Source: an uncultured Roseobacter sp. (GTDB lineage Bacteria; Pseudomonadota; Alphaproteobacteria; Rhodobacterales; Rhodobacteraceae). Taken from it: a stretch of DNA of 64,000 nucleotides. Shown piece after piece: positions 1-9,014 of this stretch. Numbering within the stretch: the first letter of the stretch is position 1; each line of letters opens with the position of its first letter. The DNA is taken from contig NZ_CANMNK010000001.1 in NCBI RefSeq assembly GCF_947499265.1, positions 18,501 through 82,500 of the forward strand, written 5' to 3'. The translations under genes and the position numbers were made by a program. Under the pieces are notes generated by a model, which made no database searches, was not told the origin of the DNA, and saw only the letters and a program-made list of their open reading frames with translations.

Positions 1-408
1 AACGGGTCGACGACTTGGAAACCAGACCAACTCCAACACTGCGCGACATGCGTTGAGCCGGAATTGCCAACCTGCGCCGTCATTGCATTGGCGGCGAATG
101 GCAGCAATGCGGGCTACTGGCGCAGCATTGAGCGGCTCTGTTCAACGGCAGGTTTGGGCCGTTCGCGAGATCCTTTGAGGCGGGGCAGGGGGCAATGCTG
201 CACCGCCTCTGATGGCCGCTGCGAGCTCACTTTACCGTTTTTCGGTGTCGCAGCGAACGTCTAGTATCGCAAAAACGAAACGGCCGTCGAAATCTCGGCT
301 ATGGATATCGCTTACGGCACGCCAAATAGCTTTAGCCATATTTACTTAAACCTTATCGTTTCCTAGGTAATTTGATTTGCTTTCATCCTTCGACGACTTC
401 AAATCAAC
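1..408. other. Intergenic region, no gene recognised
   Basis: No recognisable gene was found. A short plus-strand reading frame at about 64-264 has no ATG start and no familiar motif. The stretch holds GC-rich, degenerate repeat-like text, including GGTTTGGGCCGT near 148. The same 12-mer recurs at about 3361 in another non-coding stretch, so the two may be decayed copies of one intergenic element. Confidence 0.4.
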
Positions 409-873
409 TCAAAAACTCGGCTTTGCGATCATCAACCAAAATACCGCTAGAAGTGCCGGAAAAGCGAGCGAACCCAACAGCACCCATTGCCTGAAGTAGC
501 GCCAATAGCCTGCGGGGAGCTGCGAAAGATCGGTTGCGTCATGCGCTATTTTGCGCATTTTGACCTGTATCCAAACGACCGGTAGCCAGCATGCGCCTGC
601 AAACGCAAATAAGACTAGCGCGACCCACAACCATGTGGCGTCAAGTGTCCATCCCGCCTGCGATATCAGCAATGCGCCACTGACGAGTTGAACAAAGCCT
701 GACGGCGTCGTGAAAATGAGATCACCCAAAACCACCATCTGCGTTGCGAATTTGATCGCGGCAAGATTTTTCACCTTGTGCGCTGCAAAATAGAAAAACG
801 CGAGCCCAATTCCGGTCCCGAACAGCACGGTCGAGCTGACGATGTGAATCCACTTTAAGACCAAGTATTCCAT
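409..873 (-). CDS. DUF2269 family integral membrane protein
   Basis: A 154-residue inner-membrane protein with about four hydrophobic helices. The N-terminus MEYLVLKWIHIVSSTVLFGTG has the Lys-Trp-x-His opening and Gly-rich first helix typical of DUF2269. A longer reading frame exists upstream, but its first 46 residues are polar and unlike the family, so the ATG at 871-873 is chosen. It is divergent from the DUF4166 gene with only 44 bp between starts, so the two share a promoter region. DUF2269, DUF4166, saccharopine-dehydrogenase-like and DCC genes are often neighbours. Function is unknown. Confidence 0.75.
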   Translation of the reverse strand: MEYLVLKWIHIVSSTVLFGTGIGLAFFYFAAHKVKNLAAIKFATQMVVLGDLIFTTPSGFVQLVSGALLISQAGWTLDATWLWVALVLFAFAGACWLPVVWIQVKMRKIAHDATDLSQLPAGYWRYFRQWVLLGSLAFPALLAVFWLMIAKPSF

Positions 874-917
874 ACCAACGGATAACCACCTAGAACCTGT
901 GCAGACAAGAGGTGGCC

Positions 918-1532
918 ATGTCAGAAAACGAACCATTCTTCGAAAAGATCTTTGGCGAAGATTGGGCGACCATGCCCGAGGTGTTTCACGCTCACTATGC
1001 AAACCGGACACACAGAGACGACGTTGTGCGTGTCACTGGCCTGATGGATATCCGGCAAAGCTGGTTAATGCGGTTGGCGGCCCCTCTGTTTCGCATGACC
1101 AAAACCCTTGTTCCGGTTGATCGCAAAGGCGTCGACACCGAAGTGATCTTTCGCACGCACGCTGATAACGACGGTTTTTGGTATCATCGCCACTTCAGGC
1201 TCGGACCTGTCGGCACATATGAATTTGTCTCTCGATTAGAGCATATGGGCGGCAGTCAAGTGACGGAATGGACGGGGGCAGGGATCGGGTGGCACTCGAC
1301 CTTCGCCTTTGACGGCAGCCGTGTCCGGTTGGAACATATAGGTTACAGGTTCAAGCTGGGTCGACTGACCATGCGGCTCCCGGTGACGTGGCTGTTTGGC
1401 GTCCCCTCCGCATGGGAAGAAGCTATCGACGACACTCATTTCCGCATGGAAATGACAATCCAACATTGGCTCTTTGGGCATCTCTATTCATACTCCGGTG
1501 CGTTCGAAATCGATGAGGTAACCCTTGGCTAA
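918..1532 (+). CDS. DUF4166 domain protein
   Basis: A 204-residue soluble protein. The text from about residue 15 (VFHAHYANRTHRDD) through the Phe/Trp-rich core (FRTHADNDGFWYHRHF) matches the DUF4166 pattern as I know it. The family is often the C-terminal half of a larger oxidoreductase whose N-terminal half resembles saccharopine dehydrogenase. Here the halves are separate genes in reversed order, and the next gene starts inside this one. The ATG at 918 follows AAGAGG at good spacing; an in-frame GTG at 912 is less likely. The biochemical role is unknown. Confidence 0.75.
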   Translation: MSENEPFFEKIFGEDWATMPEVFHAHYANRTHRDDVVRVTGLMDIRQSWLMRLAAPLFRMTKTLVPVDRKGVDTEVIFRTHADNDGFWYHRHFRLGPVGTYEFVSRLEHMGGSQVTEWTGAGIGWHSTFAFDGSRVRLEHIGYRFKLGRLTMRLPVTWLFGVPSAWEEAIDDTHFRMEMTIQHWLFGHLYSYSGAFEIDEVTLG

Positions 1533-2637
1533 TTGTGCGCTCATCCTTGGCGGTTACGGAAATTTTGGCAAACGCATAAGTGCTGCGCTGGCGTCCAAAG
1601 GCATCCCCGTTCTGATAGCGGGACGCGACTTTCAAAAGGCGAGCGATCTAGCAAAATTGATCGGTCCCATTGCCACTCCATTGAAACTCGATGTCGAAAC
1701 AGGGCTTGCCCAGGCATTCAAGGAACATGATCCTTGTGTCGTGGTGAACACCGTTGGTCCGTTCCAAGGACAAGGATACGATGTCGCTCGCGCCGCGATT
1801 GATCACAAGATCCACTATATCGATCTTGCCGATGGGCGGGAATTTGTGACGGGCATCAACGAACTAGACCAGCAAGCGCAAGACGCCGGTGTTGCGATTA
1901 TCAGTGGTGCAAGCACAGTTCCCGCGCTCTCGGACGCTGTTATGGCCGCCTATGCGTCGGACTTCGCGCGAATTGACCTGATGAAGTACGGCATTGCACC
2001 AGGGCAAGGGGCCGAACGTGGTCTTGCGACGACACGCGCAATTCTTGGCTATGTCGGGCGAAGGCTGGCACCGTTCAAAGGGATCAGGCCCGACATCTAC
2101 GGTTGGCAGGATATATACCGCCAACCTTATCCGGGTCTTGGTGCAAGGTGGATGGCCAACTGCGATGTCCCCGACTTGGACTTGCTGCCAGATCGGCATA
2201 ACATCAAAACAATCCAGTTTTCCGCGGGGCTGGAGCTTGGCCTGATGCACCTCGGCCTTTGGGCTATTTCCCACCTCGTGCGACTTGGTCTTCCCCTTCC
2301 GCTCGAACGAATGGCCCCAGCTTTGTTGTCGATTAGCAATTGGTTCAATCCCTTCGGTAGCAGAGATGGCGGCATGCATGTGTTCCTGACCGGAGATAGC
2401 GTCGAAAACCCTGGTCAGCAAATAGAGCGGAGTTGGTTCATTGTTGCACGCAACGGCTGTGGCCCGCACATCCCGACGATACCAGCCATTATCCTCGCTG
2501 CGCGTATAGCAAAAGGGGATCAGCCTACTGCAGGTGCAAGGCCATGCTTGGGGATGGTCTCCCTTGCGGACTATCTGTCAGAACTCGAAACACTGGACGT
2601 CGAAACGATCACTCATCTCCGATCAATCGCGCCCTGA
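1525..2637 (+). CDS. Saccharopine dehydrogenase-like NAD(P)-binding oxidoreductase
   Basis: A 370-residue protein with an N-terminal Rossmann fold: ALILGGYGNFGKRIS (residues 5-19) is the dinucleotide-binding Gly-rich loop, and IAGRDFQKA follows the second strand. NTVGPFQGQGYDVARAAI and YIDLADG are characteristic of the saccharopine dehydrogenase/trans-acting enoyl reductase superfamily. The TTG start overlaps the DUF4166 gene by 8 bp and is preceded by GAGGT, indicating translational coupling. The 3' end overlaps the remains of a convergent DCC-family gene by 29 bp. The substrate is unknown; lysine metabolism is not implied. Confidence 0.78.
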   Translation: MANCALILGGYGNFGKRISAALASKGIPVLIAGRDFQKASDLAKLIGPIATPLKLDVETGLAQAFKEHDPCVVVNTVGPFQGQGYDVARAAIDHKIHYIDLADGREFVTGINELDQQAQDAGVAIISGASTVPALSDAVMAAYASDFARIDLMKYGIAPGQGAERGLATTRAILGYVGRRLAPFKGIRPDIYGWQDIYRQPYPGLGARWMANCDVPDLDLLPDRHNIKTIQFSAGLELGLMHLGLWAISHLVRLGLPLPLERMAPALLSISNWFNPFGSRDGGMHVFLTGDSVENPGQQIERSWFIVARNGCGPHIPTIPAIILAARIAKGDQPTAGARPCLGMVSLADYLSELETLDVETITHLRSIAP

Positions 2638-3073
2638 AACTCGGGCTTGGCAGACTGCACATGTCGGCTTTGCCAAACATGGCGATGCGATTGCGGGCAA
2701 CGCGTTGATAAATCCAGTCCCGGACTGGTCTCGGGACAAGCCAAAACACACGCATCAATTGCCCGATACCGCCGACAGCCTCCCCCGCTTTGATTCAAGC
2801 GTCAAACGACGTCCAACACACGCCGTTCGCCAGAAAAATCCAGCTGTCGGGGTCCGTTGGGTCCATCCGGTAGTGCACCAGAAGGGCACGCCCCAAGGGA
2901 GACTGGACAGGGCAAATTCGGATATTGCCGGTCTTGTCAAAGCGATCAATCAGCTGTGCGCCGAAGGTACACAGCGCGCATTCACCATCCATCACAACAA
3001 CCGCGAACGTATCGTCAAAAGAAGGTACGTTTTCATCCGCTTGATAGCTAAATGGATTGCAGGTACCGCTTAT
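2609..3073 (-). pseudogene. DCC-family (DUF393) thiol-disulfide oxidoreductase-like protein, disrupted
   Basis: The minus-strand frame encodes VVVMDGECALCTFGAQLIDR, whose D-G-x-C-x-L-C motif defines the DCC/DUF393 family, and continues to FGKADMCSLPSPSFRARL near the C-terminus, also typical. The frame is broken by one in-frame TGA at 2795-2797, between WTSFDA and IKAGEAVGG, with family-like sequence on both sides. There is also no in-frame ATG, GTG or TTG at the expected N-terminus; an ATA codon sits at 3071-3073 where a start would be expected. I read this as recent gene death. A sequencing error could explain the stop but not both lesions. Confidence 0.7.
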
Positions 3074-3603
3074 CTTGTTGCGTCTCCAGATGACTGCATA
3101 CTTCTTTCTAACTGCTGTATAGAAGAGAATGAAATGTCAAACCATGAAATTCATTGGACGGTCATTTTGATAGAGAAACTTATTCTTTTTCGCTGCAGCG
3201 TAGACTACGTATCACCGCCAAAACGGACATTAGCGCAACCGCAGCGAAATAGAGCTTTGTCCGCAGACTGTCAGTTTAAGGGCACTTGAAGTAGGCGGCC
3301 GCAACGAACGGCCGGTTTGACGGGCCGCGCCGCAGCATCTTGACGACTAGTGAAAGGTCCGGTTTGGGCCGTCCACGTCGATCGGTGTTACCGTCAAAGT
3401 GTAGATGCTGCGCCGCACCCGAAGTCCATTTTGAGCCCAGAGTGATCAATGCTGCGACTTCGATGAATGGCGGTTTTGGTCCAGCTTCGTTGGTGACTAC
3501 ACATCGCTTTAACTAAAATCGACGATTTATTCTCGCCGCAAATTAGTGCTTTCGAAGCGAAAACGAGGATGTATAGCAGCTCCTATCATTTTGCGAGAAC
3601 GAC
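3074..3603. other. Intergenic region with degenerate repeat-like sequence
   Basis: No supported gene. The first 200 bp include possible upstream sequence of the decayed DCC gene. From about 3290 to 3510 the sequence has repeated AATGCTGCG/GATGCTGCG and GGTTTGGGCCGT words that also occur in the leftmost 400 bp. The last part is upstream of the cyclic-di-GMP gene, and no confident promoter was identified. Confidence 0.35.
3331..3412. repeat. Inverted repeat, 10-bp arms
   Basis: CGCAGCATCT at 3331-3340 is the exact reverse complement of AGATGCTGCG at 3403-3412, separated by 62 bp. It lies in non-coding sequence. The long loop argues against a terminator; it may be part of a decayed intergenic repeat. 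Confidence 0.35.
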
Positions 3604-5625
3604 ATGCCGACCGGGATCCCTTCGCTAGTAGGAGAAATCGAACCTGCCGGTTCGACAAATTCGGACGTCTGCACATTGGTGCATGACGGGCAGAATGTGC
3701 TTTTCGCCAGCACAGAAATTGCAAATTTTCTCTCACTTGATCCGTCCACTCTGTCTCACGGCGCTCCGGTCCCGATGATCTTCACTGAAACAGAGGAACT
3801 GAACGAAAATTCGCTAGAACGTCAGGCCCACGAGGCCGGGTGGAGCTTGCGGTCCGAAACCGTGGAATCGTTAACAAGCATCGTCTTTCAGAAGATACGT
3901 AACCATGATCTCGGGAGGACATTCTTCGAAAAGACTTCTGGTATCATGGCTCAAGGCCTCATGATCCATGACCGTGAACAAATTCTATGGAGCAATTCCA
4001 AGGTCGCAGAGATGCTGGATCTGCCGACTTGTCTGGTCGATCCGGGAAGAAACTGGCTCGATATGGTACGTTTCGCCGTTGATCGAGGTGACTATGGAGA
4101 CTCAGGAGGCGACCACATCAAGAGCCTCCGTCAAAACCTGACCCACGGAGGACCGGTGGCGGCGGAACGACGGGTTGGGAACAAGGTTATCGCCATTGCG
4201 GGCCGCTACGATGGCGGTCTCGGCGTTGTTACTTATACAGACGTAACCGATGCGCGCGAACGCGAGAAAAAACTCATCAAGGCAGAGACGCGCGCCCGGT
4301 ATCTGGCGGAATACGACGGTTTAACCGGGCTTCTCAATCGCCGTAGATTTGACGAGGCGATGCTGCAGATGCTTGATGACTGGCATTCAGGACGTTTGAG
4401 TTGCAAGAAAGTTGCTGTCATTCTTCTTGATCTCGACCGGTTCAAGGCGGTCAACGACAGCCAAGGCCATGCGGCAGGTGATGCATTGCTGAAGGAGCTG
4501 TCCATGCGGTTCGGTGATGTCGTCAGCGACGGCGACTTGGCGGCCCGTGTCGGAGGCGATGAATTTGCATTTGCGGTCCCGTGTCTTTCCGACAACGACG
4601 CGTTTGAATTGGCGGAGCGTTTGCAAACCGCTGCGACAGAGCAGATCATGATTGACGGAGTGCAATCGAACGTGGGCGCCTCAATCGGGATTGCCTTATC
4701 TCAGTTTGGCGATGATAGCTCCGATCTCAAGATCGGTGCTGACTTAGCTCTCTACAAAGCAAAACGCGAAGGCCGCGGCAAGGTTGTCCTTTTTGACGTT
4801 GAAATTGCCGAAGAGGAGCGCAACCGTCGCGAGTTTGAGCGAGATCTAAGGACCGCATCGGAACGCGGCGAATTAGAGATGCACTATCAGGTGCAACACG
4901 AGCTGCACAGCAATCAAGCGGTCGGATACGAGGCATTGATGCGTTGGCAGCACCCTATTCGGGGAGCGGTGTCACCGGAAGAGTTTATTCCCATAGCAGA
5001 AGAGATCGGTTTGATCTCCGAGATGGGACGCTGGGCTCTCATCCAGAGCTGCAGCGATATTGCCGGTCTGGACAGCACCTCCCGTGTTTCGGTCAATGTG
5101 TCTCCTGTTCAATTCATGACATCTGACCTTGTCGAGGATATCATCTCATCGCTGAAGGTTTCCGGACTTGACCCGAGCCGTCTCGAGATTGAGGTCACCG
5201 AGACGGTCATGATCAAGGAAACTGAAAAAACACTGGAAACGATGGAGGCGATCGCAGCTCTCGGCGTTGCGATCAGCCTCGACGATTTTGGATCCGGTTA
5301 CTCCTCACTGTCGTATCTGACGCAATTCCCTTTCAGCAAGATCAAGATCGACAAGACATTTATCGCGAGCATGCACAATGATCGTCGCTCCGAGGATCTG
5401 GTCCGATCTATTTTCGCGCTCGCGAATGCCCTTGATCTGAAAGTCACAGCCGAAGGTGTCGAAACTCAACGTCAATTCACGGCGCTGGTGAAGGAATGTT
5501 GTGACGAAGTGCAAGGCTACCTGCTTGGCAAGCCAGTCAGCTATGCGGAACTAAAGGAGAGGGAAACAGACATTCGCTCAGGGATGGGTAGTGAAAAAAC
5601 TGGTTCGGGTTCGCTATTGCCCTGA
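3604..5625 (+). CDS. PAS-GGDEF-EAL cyclic-di-GMP turnover protein
   Basis: A 673-residue cytoplasmic protein with no membrane segments. Residues about 105-225 form a PAS-like region (GIMAQGLMIHDREQILWSN), followed by a short linker helix. The GGDEF domain starts at YDGLTGLLNRRRFDEAM and has an intact active site (ARVGGDEFAF, about residue 317), so diguanylate cyclase activity is plausible. The EAL domain (about 410-655) keeps GYEALMRWQHP, the ExT-type metal motif (EIEVTETV), SLDDFGSGYSSL and KIDKTFI, so phosphodiesterase activity is also plausible. Which activity dominates cannot be read from sequence. The gene stands alone and may link a soluble signal to motile/sessile switching. Confidence 0.92.
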   Translation: MPTGIPSLVGEIEPAGSTNSDVCTLVHDGQNVLFASTEIANFLSLDPSTLSHGAPVPMIFTETEELNENSLERQAHEAGWSLRSETVESLTSIVFQKIRNHDLGRTFFEKTSGIMAQGLMIHDREQILWSNSKVAEMLDLPTCLVDPGRNWLDMVRFAVDRGDYGDSGGDHIKSLRQNLTHGGPVAAERRVGNKVIAIAGRYDGGLGVVTYTDVTDAREREKKLIKAETRARYLAEYDGLTGLLNRRRFDEAMLQMLDDWHSGRLSCKKVAVILLDLDRFKAVNDSQGHAAGDALLKELSMRFGDVVSDGDLAARVGGDEFAFAVPCLSDNDAFELAERLQTAATEQIMIDGVQSNVGASIGIALSQFGDDSSDLKIGADLALYKAKREGRGKVVLFDVEIAEEERNRREFERDLRTASERGELEMHYQVQHELHSNQAVGYEALMRWQHPIRGAVSPEEFIPIAEEIGLISEMGRWALIQSCSDIAGLDSTSRVSVNVSPVQFMTSDLVEDIISSLKVSGLDPSRLEIEVTETVMIKETEKTLETMEAIAALGVAISLDDFGSGYSSLSYLTQFPFSKIKIDKTFIASMHNDRRSEDLVRSIFALANALDLKVTAEGVETQRQFTALVKECCDEVQGYLLGKPVSYAELKERETDIRSGMGSEKTGSGSLLP

Positions 5626-5944
5626 TTAACTATCTATCCCGTTGCACCGACGCTGGACTGTTGCAAGTTCCATTCTCCAGCTCGGTCGCTGGGGCGGGCT
5701 TTTGATCCCATCAGGATACCGCATGCTATGTTACCCAACCTCCTACCACCGAGGGCCAGAATTTCTCGCTTTGACGAAGCTGCAGCGCGGCACTTGCCCA
5801 GCTGATCAACGTCCAGAGTGGGCTGTCCACGATGGCCGATCTCATGGCATGGGCTTGGATGCTGCAAGTGCTCCAACGACAGCAATGAGCCCATCTTTAC
5901 CTGGTGCTGCGCCATCCACGAACATCAGCTTTTCGACAATAGCA
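5626..5944. other. Intergenic region, no supported gene
   Basis: Lies between the cyclic-di-GMP gene and the 3' end of the glutathione S-transferase gene. A 93-codon minus-strand frame spans 5634-5915 but has no recognisable domain and no convincing ribosome-binding site. It may be gene debris. Confidence 0.4.
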
Positions 5945-6583
5945 CTAGCTGGACGGCAGGCCGGGATCAGTCTCCACGACACTTTTTCGCTCAGCTGCAA
6001 ATGCCCACCAGTCGACAATAGCAGAATACTCCTTCAAGGCATTCGCGCCCTCTGCTGCCTGGACGAAATACGCAATCATCGGTGCAAGATGGCAATCGGC
6101 CAAGGTGAAAGCTTTGCCGTTAAGAACGCGCCCTTCGACTGCCAGCGCATTTAATGCACCTAAAACGGGGAGCGACGCCTCCAAGCCCTGTGACATCTCG
6201 GTTTTGTCACTGTCTTCTCCTACCGACGGGCGAAAAACACGATGTGCGAACACTTGCCGGATCATAGGTCGATAGCCATAGCTGTCTACGATCGACACGA
6301 CCTGTGCGACACGACCAACTGTTTCCGCTTCAGTCGGGAGCAGGCTAGGTCCCTCGAATGCCGACTCGACATAGCGGTTGATTGCTGCCGTTTCGTAGAT
6401 ATCAAAACCACCGTGGCTGAGGACCGGAACGCGGCCAAATGGATGCCGCTTCAAATGGTCATGAGGTAAATTGGCTTGGAACGGGTCAATTTCTTCGATT
6501 TCATATGCGACATCCTTCTCGTGAAGCGCAACCCGCGCGATACGATTGTATACGCTAAACTGATAGCCTCGAAGTATAACCAT
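5945..6583 (-). CDS. Glutathione S-transferase family protein
   Basis: A 212-residue protein. The N-terminal thioredoxin-like half (MVILRGYQFSVYNRIARVAL) carries the cis-Pro segment FGRVPVLSHGGFDIYETAAI with the Glu-Thr/Ser pair that contacts the glutathione gamma-glutamyl group. The C-terminal helical half includes LNGKAFTLADCHLAPMI, the conserved GST N-capping/hydrophobic-staple motif with Asp. The frame is open 78 codons further upstream, but that part resembles no GST, so the ATG at 6581-6583 is preferred. The gene is divergent from a MerR regulator, a common pairing for stress-responsive detoxification. The substrate is unknown. Confidence 0.85.
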   Translation of the reverse strand: MVILRGYQFSVYNRIARVALHEKDVAYEIEEIDPFQANLPHDHLKRHPFGRVPVLSHGGFDIYETAAINRYVESAFEGPSLLPTEAETVGRVAQVVSIVDSYGYRPMIRQVFAHRVFRPSVGEDSDKTEMSQGLEASLPVLGALNALAVEGRVLNGKAFTLADCHLAPMIAYFVQAAEGANALKEYSAIVDWWAFAAERKSVVETDPGLPSS

Positions 6584-6817
6584 ACCGATGATACTATCTT
6601 CAAGCCATCGACGTTGAAAGTGTCCCGCTCGGCCATATGAGAAGCGAAGTGAGTGAAAGCCGACATCTGATCTCTTGGCAGAAAAGGCGGCAAATGTCCG
6701 CATATCCAACCTCTGACACCATTCCATGTGGTTGTTGGGCCCGCTGCACCGCCGCATGTCTGGATGGAGCCCATCTAGATTGCTGCTGCGCCTTGCACAA
6801 ATGACTGCTTTGTTCAT

Positions 6818-6846
6818 TTGACTTAGACCTACTCTAACCCGTTATC
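6818..6846 (+). promoter_or_regulatory. MerR-type promoter/operator
   Basis: TTGACT (6818-6823) and GTTATC (6841-6846) are spaced 17 bp apart as -35 and -10. Between and overlapping them lies the interrupted palindrome TTAGACCTACTCTAA (6823-6837). MerR-family regulators bind such palindromes inside the spacer of their target promoters. The promoter points at the MerR gene 27 bp downstream, suggesting autoregulation, possibly with the GST gene. Confidence 0.55.
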
Positions 6847-6872
6847 GACGGGTCAGAGGAGCAATCGCATAG

Positions 6873-7238
6873 ATGAAGATTTCTGAAGTGGCTGAGGCGT
6901 GCGGGCTATCTGCACACACAATCCGGTTCTATGAAAAGTCCGGCATGCTGCCCGACATCGAACGTAGTGCAGACGGCCACCGTCACTTCACACCGCGCCA
7001 TGTCGAGTGGTTGACACTTCTCTACTGGCTTCGCGAGACCGGTATGTCGCTCAAGCAGATGCGGCGGTTTACCGCTCTCGCGAAAGAGGGGGAAGTTGGG
7101 ACCGCTGAGAGGCGCCAAATCCTCACGGGCCATGCCAAAACCCTCAAGGCCAAGCGCGCAAAGCTCGAAAAGTGCGAAAGCGTCCTTGCCATCAAGATTG
7201 CCAGCTATGGCCCTACGAACAACGAGGATTCTGAATGA
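6873..7238 (+). CDS. MerR family transcriptional regulator
   Basis: A 121-residue protein with a classic N-terminal winged helix-turn-helix: MKISEVAEACGLSAHTIRFYEKSGML, then the wing (ADGHRHFTPRHVEWLTLL) and a C-terminal dimerisation helix rich in Lys and Glu (LKAKRAKLEKCESVL). Length and sequence resemble the AdhR/NmlR/YfmP-like branch that lacks a large effector domain. A single Cys sits in the coiled coil, so metal binding by a Cys cluster is unlikely, but thiol or carbonyl sensing is possible. It overlaps the next gene by 4 bp (ATGA), so the two are co-translated. Confidence 0.88.
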   Translation: MKISEVAEACGLSAHTIRFYEKSGMLPDIERSADGHRHFTPRHVEWLTLLYWLRETGMSLKQMRRFTALAKEGEVGTAERRQILTGHAKTLKAKRAKLEKCESVLAIKIASYGPTNNEDSE

Positions 7239-7945
7239 AGTTTGCCTACCTGATCGAGCCACCCTTCAACTTTGTGGACGAACGTGGAGGAGTCACTGGA
7301 TGCGACGTCGCACTCGCGCGCTACGTCATTGGCAAACTCAGGTTCGCCAATTTCGACCCTATCGAAACCGAGTTTCCCGAGCTTCTACTAGGGCTTACCG
7401 ATGGTCGTTGGCGCATGACGACGGGTCTGTTCGCGACGGATGAGCGGCGCGAGCATGCCCAATTCAGCCGACCCATCTGGGCACTTCCCGACGGCTTGCT
7501 TGTTAAGAAGGGCAACCCGCGCAATCTGAACGACTACCAATCCCTAGCAGACAATGCCGACATCAAACTGGCCGTTATTCGTGACCAGCTCCAGCATCGC
7601 TCCGCAATTGAGTTCGGCGTGGACAATGATCGGATCACTATATTCGAGACTTATACTGAAGCTGCGAAAAGCGTGAGGCTGGGCAGCGTTGATGCCTACG
7701 CCAGCGTCGGGCGGGCGCATAGCGGCTTCATTGAGCGAAACCCGGACTGGGAGTTGGAATTGGTTGCCGTCCCTTTCGAAGAAAAGCAGCCTGCATTCGG
7801 CTCGTTCGCGTTCGGCCTGAGCGATACGGTACTTTTGGGCGAGGTCGATGATCTCCTCGCGAGCTTCCTTGGAACCGAGAGGCATAGGAGCATGGTTGCT
7901 GCCTTTGGATTCTCGGATTTCGAAGTCGATCTGGTGGCGCGCTGA
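7235..7945 (+). CDS. Leaderless family-3 solute-binding-protein-like protein
   Basis: A 236-residue protein resembling the amino-acid-type periplasmic binding fold (PF00497). The start MKFAYLIEPPFNFVDERGGVTGCDVALARYVIGKL matches the usual N-terminal lobe, and TTGLFATDERREHAQFSRPIW is the typical ligand-loop region with Arg. No signal peptide or lipobox precedes the domain, and no transporter genes are adjacent. The start overlaps the MerR stop, which fixes it. A cytoplasmic ligand sensor or sequestering protein working with the MerR regulator is an inference; a misplaced or recruited binding protein is the alternative. Confidence 0.75.
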   Translation: MKFAYLIEPPFNFVDERGGVTGCDVALARYVIGKLRFANFDPIETEFPELLLGLTDGRWRMTTGLFATDERREHAQFSRPIWALPDGLLVKKGNPRNLNDYQSLADNADIKLAVIRDQLQHRSAIEFGVDNDRITIFETYTEAAKSVRLGSVDAYASVGRAHSGFIERNPDWELELVAVPFEEKQPAFGSFAFGLSDTVLLGEVDDLLASFLGTERHRSMVAAFGFSDFEVDLVAR

Positions 7946-8211
7946 AACACCTTGAACGGACGTTGGCCTTCAAATCACAAACGGCGGCAAAAGCCCGCAG
8001 GGCAGCCATTGATGTATCAAGCATTCAAGATCAAATCTGATCTTTGGTGCACATATTGCAGATCCGGAAAAGACAGGACATTGCCTTTGATCAAAGCGTG
8101 TCAGTTATTGGAATGCATACCATTTAGTCTAGGGATACCCGCCAGAATTCGCGGCTAACGGTGTTCCGAAGTGAAACCACCTGTGCGTCGTCAACTTTGC
8201 CCTCTTGGGTT
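7946..8211. other. Intergenic region, no gene recognised
   Basis: Separates the binding-like protein from the 3' end of the nar operon. Apart from the short palindrome TTTGATCAAA near 8090, no structured element or gene was recognised. Confidence 0.4.
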
Positions 8212-9009
8212 TCAGACCACGCTCAAATCGGCTCCCTTGATGTCTGCGTCCGCGACCAACTGACCCACGAAACTCTGAGCCTGTCGCGCCCATGCGGTTT
8301 TTTCCAACGCGTCGGAAATCTTTTCGCGCACCGCGCCAAAAGGCAAAACCTGACTTTCGGCCACCGCATCCATGCGGATCACGTGATACCCATGGCGGGT
8401 CAGAACGGGGGTTTCAGTAACCTCACCCCCGTTGAGGTTCCGCAAGACGGCTTCGAACTCGGGGACGGTATCGCCCGGCCCCAGCTGACCCAAAGACCCA
8501 CCAGAGGTTTTGGAGCCACAATCGCTCTCACGCGCGGCCAGCGCAGAAAAACCGTTACGCTCATCGCGGGCAAGGCCGGTCAGCTTGGTTGCGCGTGCCA
8601 GAGCCTTCTTGCGGGCTGTGTCACTGCGTGGATCGCAGGCGATCAGGATATGCGAAACCTCCCACAGGGGCGGGCTGCGGAAGCGTTCAGGCCCGCGCTC
8701 TCATTCAGCGCGAATTTCCGGCTCGCTGGGGTGCGGGGTATCGATGGCGGTCCTGAGAAGGCCCCGGATCAGGGCCTCCTCCTCTGTTTCGATCTGACCG
8801 GGAGCGACTTCCTCCGGATGCGCTTCGATCTTTTGTGCTCTTGCCTGCTGCAGCAAAAGCGTTCGGATCGCGACGGCCTTGGCGGCCTTGCGCCAAGCGA
8901 TGCCCGGCTTGCCCCTGGGGCCAATGTGGTGTTGCGCTTCAGCGGCGACCATCTTGTGGGGGATGATCTCGCCATTGACGATCACGTCCGGAAAAAGCGG
9001 TGATGTCAT
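8212..9009 (-). pseudogene. Parvulin-type peptidyl-prolyl isomerase of the nar operon, interrupted by TGA
   Basis: A continuous minus-strand frame encodes a NifM/PpiC-like protein: N-terminal FPDVIVNGEIIP, helical chaperone part, then SPPLWEVSHILIAC and GGSLGQLGPGD with LTRHGYHVIRMD, the parvulin core. One in-frame TGA at 8701-8703 separates EIRAE from ERGPERFRSP; both sides are normal family sequence in the same frame with no shift. In other nar operons this protein is thought to help fold nitrate reductase. The start overlaps narI closely (ATG at 9009, in-frame GTG at 9018). It is probably inactive unless the stop is read through or is a sequencing error. Confidence 0.75.
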
Positions 9010-9014
9010 AGCAC

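Noticed and set aside
2534-3289. A 251-codon plus-strand frame
   Set aside because: It overlaps the saccharopine-dehydrogenase-like gene and lies opposite the decayed DCC gene; it has no family features.
8088-8100. TTTGATCAAA palindrome as an FNR site
   Set aside because: The half sites lack the N4 spacer and no promoter or gene start is nearby.
8701-8703. TGA as selenocysteine or recoded tryptophan
   Set aside because: Parvulins have no Sec at this place, no selenocysteine-type element was apparent, and TGA ends many intact genes in the window.
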